Source: Bacteroidia bacterium (lineage in GTDB: Bacteria; Bacteroidota; Bacteroidia; Flavobacteriales; Flavobacteriaceae). Taken from it: DNA of 7,873 nucleotides. Positions 6,655-7,873 of this stretch are shown here, piece after piece. Position numbers and translations under genes: made by a program. The stretch is taken from assembly GCA_030431085.1 (NCBI GenBank), contig JAUIJW010000105.1, forward strand, positions 1 through 7,873, in the 5' to 3' direction. The notes under the pieces were generated by a model, which saw only the letters and a program-made list of their open reading frames with translations, searched no databases and was not told where the DNA came from. Position 1 is the stretch's first letter. Every line of letters begins with the position of its first letter.

Positions 6655-7545
6655 ATGAAATTAGTTCAAGCACTTATTATTATATTAATTACTGGCACGG
6701 TTTACAGTCAGCAAAAAAGCGAAACAATTGTTAAAGCTATAGCTGATGAAGCCTGTAAATGTATCTCAACCATTGATTCTAATCAAGAACACAAGAACAA
6801 AGCCATTAAAAATTGTGTGGCCAATGCCATCGTTAAAGAACTTAATACAGATGTAAGCATTAATGAAAATAATACTTCTGAAATACAAGTAGATATTGAG
6901 GCTTACAAGAAAGTTGAAGCCTACCTCGTTGAACATTGTAAGGCGCTAAACCAAGTGGCTTTTACAGAAAATACGAACTTTAAACATGCTACATCAAAAA
7001 ACGTGTTGGCGCAACTGGCTTACGATGATGGCATGGAATACATGGAAGAACAAAACTATGAAGGCGCTATAGAAAAGTTTAGTAAAGCGATCAATATTGA
7101 TCCTAAATTTGCTTTTGCCTGGGATAATCTTGGTGTGTCTTACCGAAAAACTAACCAATATCAAAAAGCTATTGAAGCTTATAAAAAGTCATTAGAAATT
7201 AATCCACAAGGCAGAATGCCTTTAATGAATATTGCACTAGCCTATAACCTGAAAAAAGAATACAAAGAAGCCATTAAATACTATCGAAAATTTATTGACA
7301 TTTACCCAGAAGATCCTGAAGGTTATTATGGTATAGGGCTTATATTATATACCAATGGCAAACAAAAAGAAGGGCTCGATAACCTTATTCATGCCTATAC
7401 CATTTACACTAAACTAAATTCACCTTATCGTGCAGATGCCGCTAAAAAAATTGGCTTTATGTATAACGATTTAAAGAATGAAGGTAAACTTGATATGTTT
7501 CAAGAAGTTGCTCAGAAATACAATTTAAAAATTGACAGTAAATAA
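6655..7545 (+). CDS. Secreted protein with four-cysteine N-terminal region and four tandem TPRs
   Basis: A 296-residue protein started at ATG 6655. A longer reading from TTG 6625 would lie inside dut and would put ten residues in front of a good signal peptide, so I reject it. MKLVQALIIILITGTVYS-QQ is a typical signal peptide with predicted cleavage after S18. Residues about 20-105 form a helical region with four cysteines: C34 and C36 in EACKCI, C54 and C95. I recall similar spacing at the N-termini of other secreted Bacteroidota proteins but cannot name the family. Four consecutive 34-residue TPRs follow (119-152, 153-186, 187-220, 221-254), the first three with clear W/LG-Y-A-P signatures and the fourth weaker, then a C-terminal helical tail. 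TPRs mediate protein binding, so a periplasmic or outer-membrane scaffold is likely; the partner is unknown. It lies 10 bp after dut and is the third gene of the flippase operon. Confidence 0.85.
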   Translation: MKLVQALIIILITGTVYSQQKSETIVKAIADEACKCISTIDSNQEHKNKAIKNCVANAIVKELNTDVSINENNTSEIQVDIEAYKKVEAYLVEHCKALNQVAFTENTNFKHATSKNVLAQLAYDDGMEYMEEQNYEGAIEKFSKAINIDPKFAFAWDNLGVSYRKTNQYQKAIEAYKKSLEINPQGRMPLMNIALAYNLKKEYKEAIKYYRKFIDIYPEDPEGYYGIGLILYTNGKQKEGLDNLIHAYTIYTKLNSPYRADAAKKIGFMYNDLKNEGKLDMFQEVAQKYNLKIDSK

Positions 7546-7555
7546 TTTAATTTAC
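7538..7555. other. Inverted repeat spanning the two convergent stop codons
   Basis: GTAAAT (7538-7543), spacer AATTTA, and ATTTAC (7550-7555) form a perfect 6-bp inverted repeat that covers the TAA of the TPR gene and the TAA of the LysE-type gene. It could be a weak shared bidirectional terminator, since no other hairpin is visible between these genes. With one G-C pair per stem and no clean T-tract on either strand, this is only a possibility. Confidence 0.2.
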
Positions 7556-7873
7556 ATTTAAAATCACATCATCAATTCTTTCAATGGTTTCTTGGGGTAT
7601 ATATCGCTTAACTGCCAAAATAATTCCAAAAATCACAAAAAACACCCCGATACCTAATCGAATTTTTTTTAGCACAACTGGTGTTAATTTTTTCTTCAAT
7701 TGTTTTGCAGCTAATATTTTAAATAAATCTGTGACTAAAAAAGATACAATTACAATAATAAAATAGTTTAAAATTTTAGAGGGGTTCATTTCAAAACTTG
7801 AACTCACGGCAATCACTACAGCCAACCAAAAAGCTAAAACACCAATATTTATAAAGTTTAAAAAATTTATTAA
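7547..7873 (-). CDS. LysE/RhtB-family exporter, C-terminal part (N-terminus beyond right edge)
   Basis: The reverse frame ending at TAA 7549-7547 is open to the window edge, giving 108 visible C-terminal residues. The visible part begins LINFLNFINIGVLAFWLAVV, resembling the middle of LysE/RhtB proteins, where an N-P-x loop (here N-I-N-I-like, without the proline) precedes a membrane helix. A second helix follows (NYFIIVIVSFLVTDLFKILA), then a basic linker (KQLKKKLTPVVLKKIR), then a last helix (LGIGVFFVIFGIILAV) with the G-x3-F-x3-G pattern, and a polar tail. The family exports amino acids or small metabolites across the inner membrane. A TTG at 7825-7823 would give a short 92-residue reading, but it lies in the middle of a membrane helix and is not the real start. 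It converges on the TPR gene with one base between the stops. Family assignment is probable; the substrate is unknown. Confidence 0.72.
   Translation of the reverse strand, partial: LINFLNFINIGVLAFWLAVVIAVSSSFEMNPSKILNYFIIVIVSFLVTDLFKILAAKQLKKKLTPVVLKKIRLGIGVFFVIFGIILAVKRYIPQETIERIDDVILNVN

Noticed and set aside
7584..7766. Plus-strand open frame of 60 codons
   Set aside because: Antisense to the LysE-type gene, whose hydrophobic pattern is the better reading.
7823..7825. TTG as start of a 92-residue LysE-type protein
   Set aside because: It falls in the middle of a membrane helix and the frame remains open with matching family sequence to the window edge, so the gene is cut by the window.
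1..7873. Possible defence system, CRISPR array, mobile element or biosynthetic cluster
   Set aside because: All full-length genes fit housekeeping or envelope families. No direct-repeat arrays, transposase, integrase, nuclease/NTPase pairs or attachment sites were seen on either strand.

Overview
The window looks like a chromosomal segment of a member of the Bacteroidota, most likely a flavobacterium. The evidence is an AT-rich sequence, starts without Shine-Dalgarno motifs but with A/T-rich leaders, three upstream boxes matching the Bacteroidota -7 promoter element (TAnnTTTG), a long divergent PurM of the type I associate with this phylum, and a secreted protein whose predicted signal peptide ends in ...VYS-QQ. 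I see no rRNA, tRNA, CRISPR array, insertion sequence or phage gene. It reads as ordinary core genome with a few less usual neighbours.

Left half (1-3079), all on the minus strand and read from right to left: pheS (phenylalanyl-tRNA synthetase alpha chain), a small soluble retropepsin-like aspartic protease-fold protein 5 bp downstream, a purM-type AIR synthase 16 bp further on, and, after 49 bp, a Rieske [2Fe-2S] protein that runs off the left edge. The spacing suggests one transcription unit, at least for the first three. The left end is visibly richer in G+C than the rest.

A 193-bp divergent intergenic region (3080-3272) holds a putative -7 box for each direction and a nested inverted repeat between them. 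To its right is gdhA (3273-4619), an NADP-type glutamate dehydrogenase transcribed alone and closed by a clear intrinsic terminator (4645-4674).

A second plus-strand operon follows, with its own -7 box at 4729. It contains a 14-TM MOP/Wzx-type flippase starting at TTG, dut (dUTPase) overlapping it by ATGA, and 10 bp later a secreted protein with a four-cysteine N-terminal region and four tandem TPRs. It ends 1 bp from the stop codon of a convergent minus-strand LysE/RhtB-type membrane exporter, whose N-terminus lies beyond the right edge.

Functionally the window mixes translation (pheS), purine synthesis (purM), nitrogen assimilation (gdhA), nucleotide-pool hygiene (dut), envelope glycan export (flippase) and envelope proteins (Rieske, TPR protein, LysE). 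I did not find a convincing new multi-gene system. The items most worth a second look are the soluble retropepsin-like protein between pheS and purM, the four-cysteine/TPR secreted protein, and the nested inverted repeat between pheS and gdhA.
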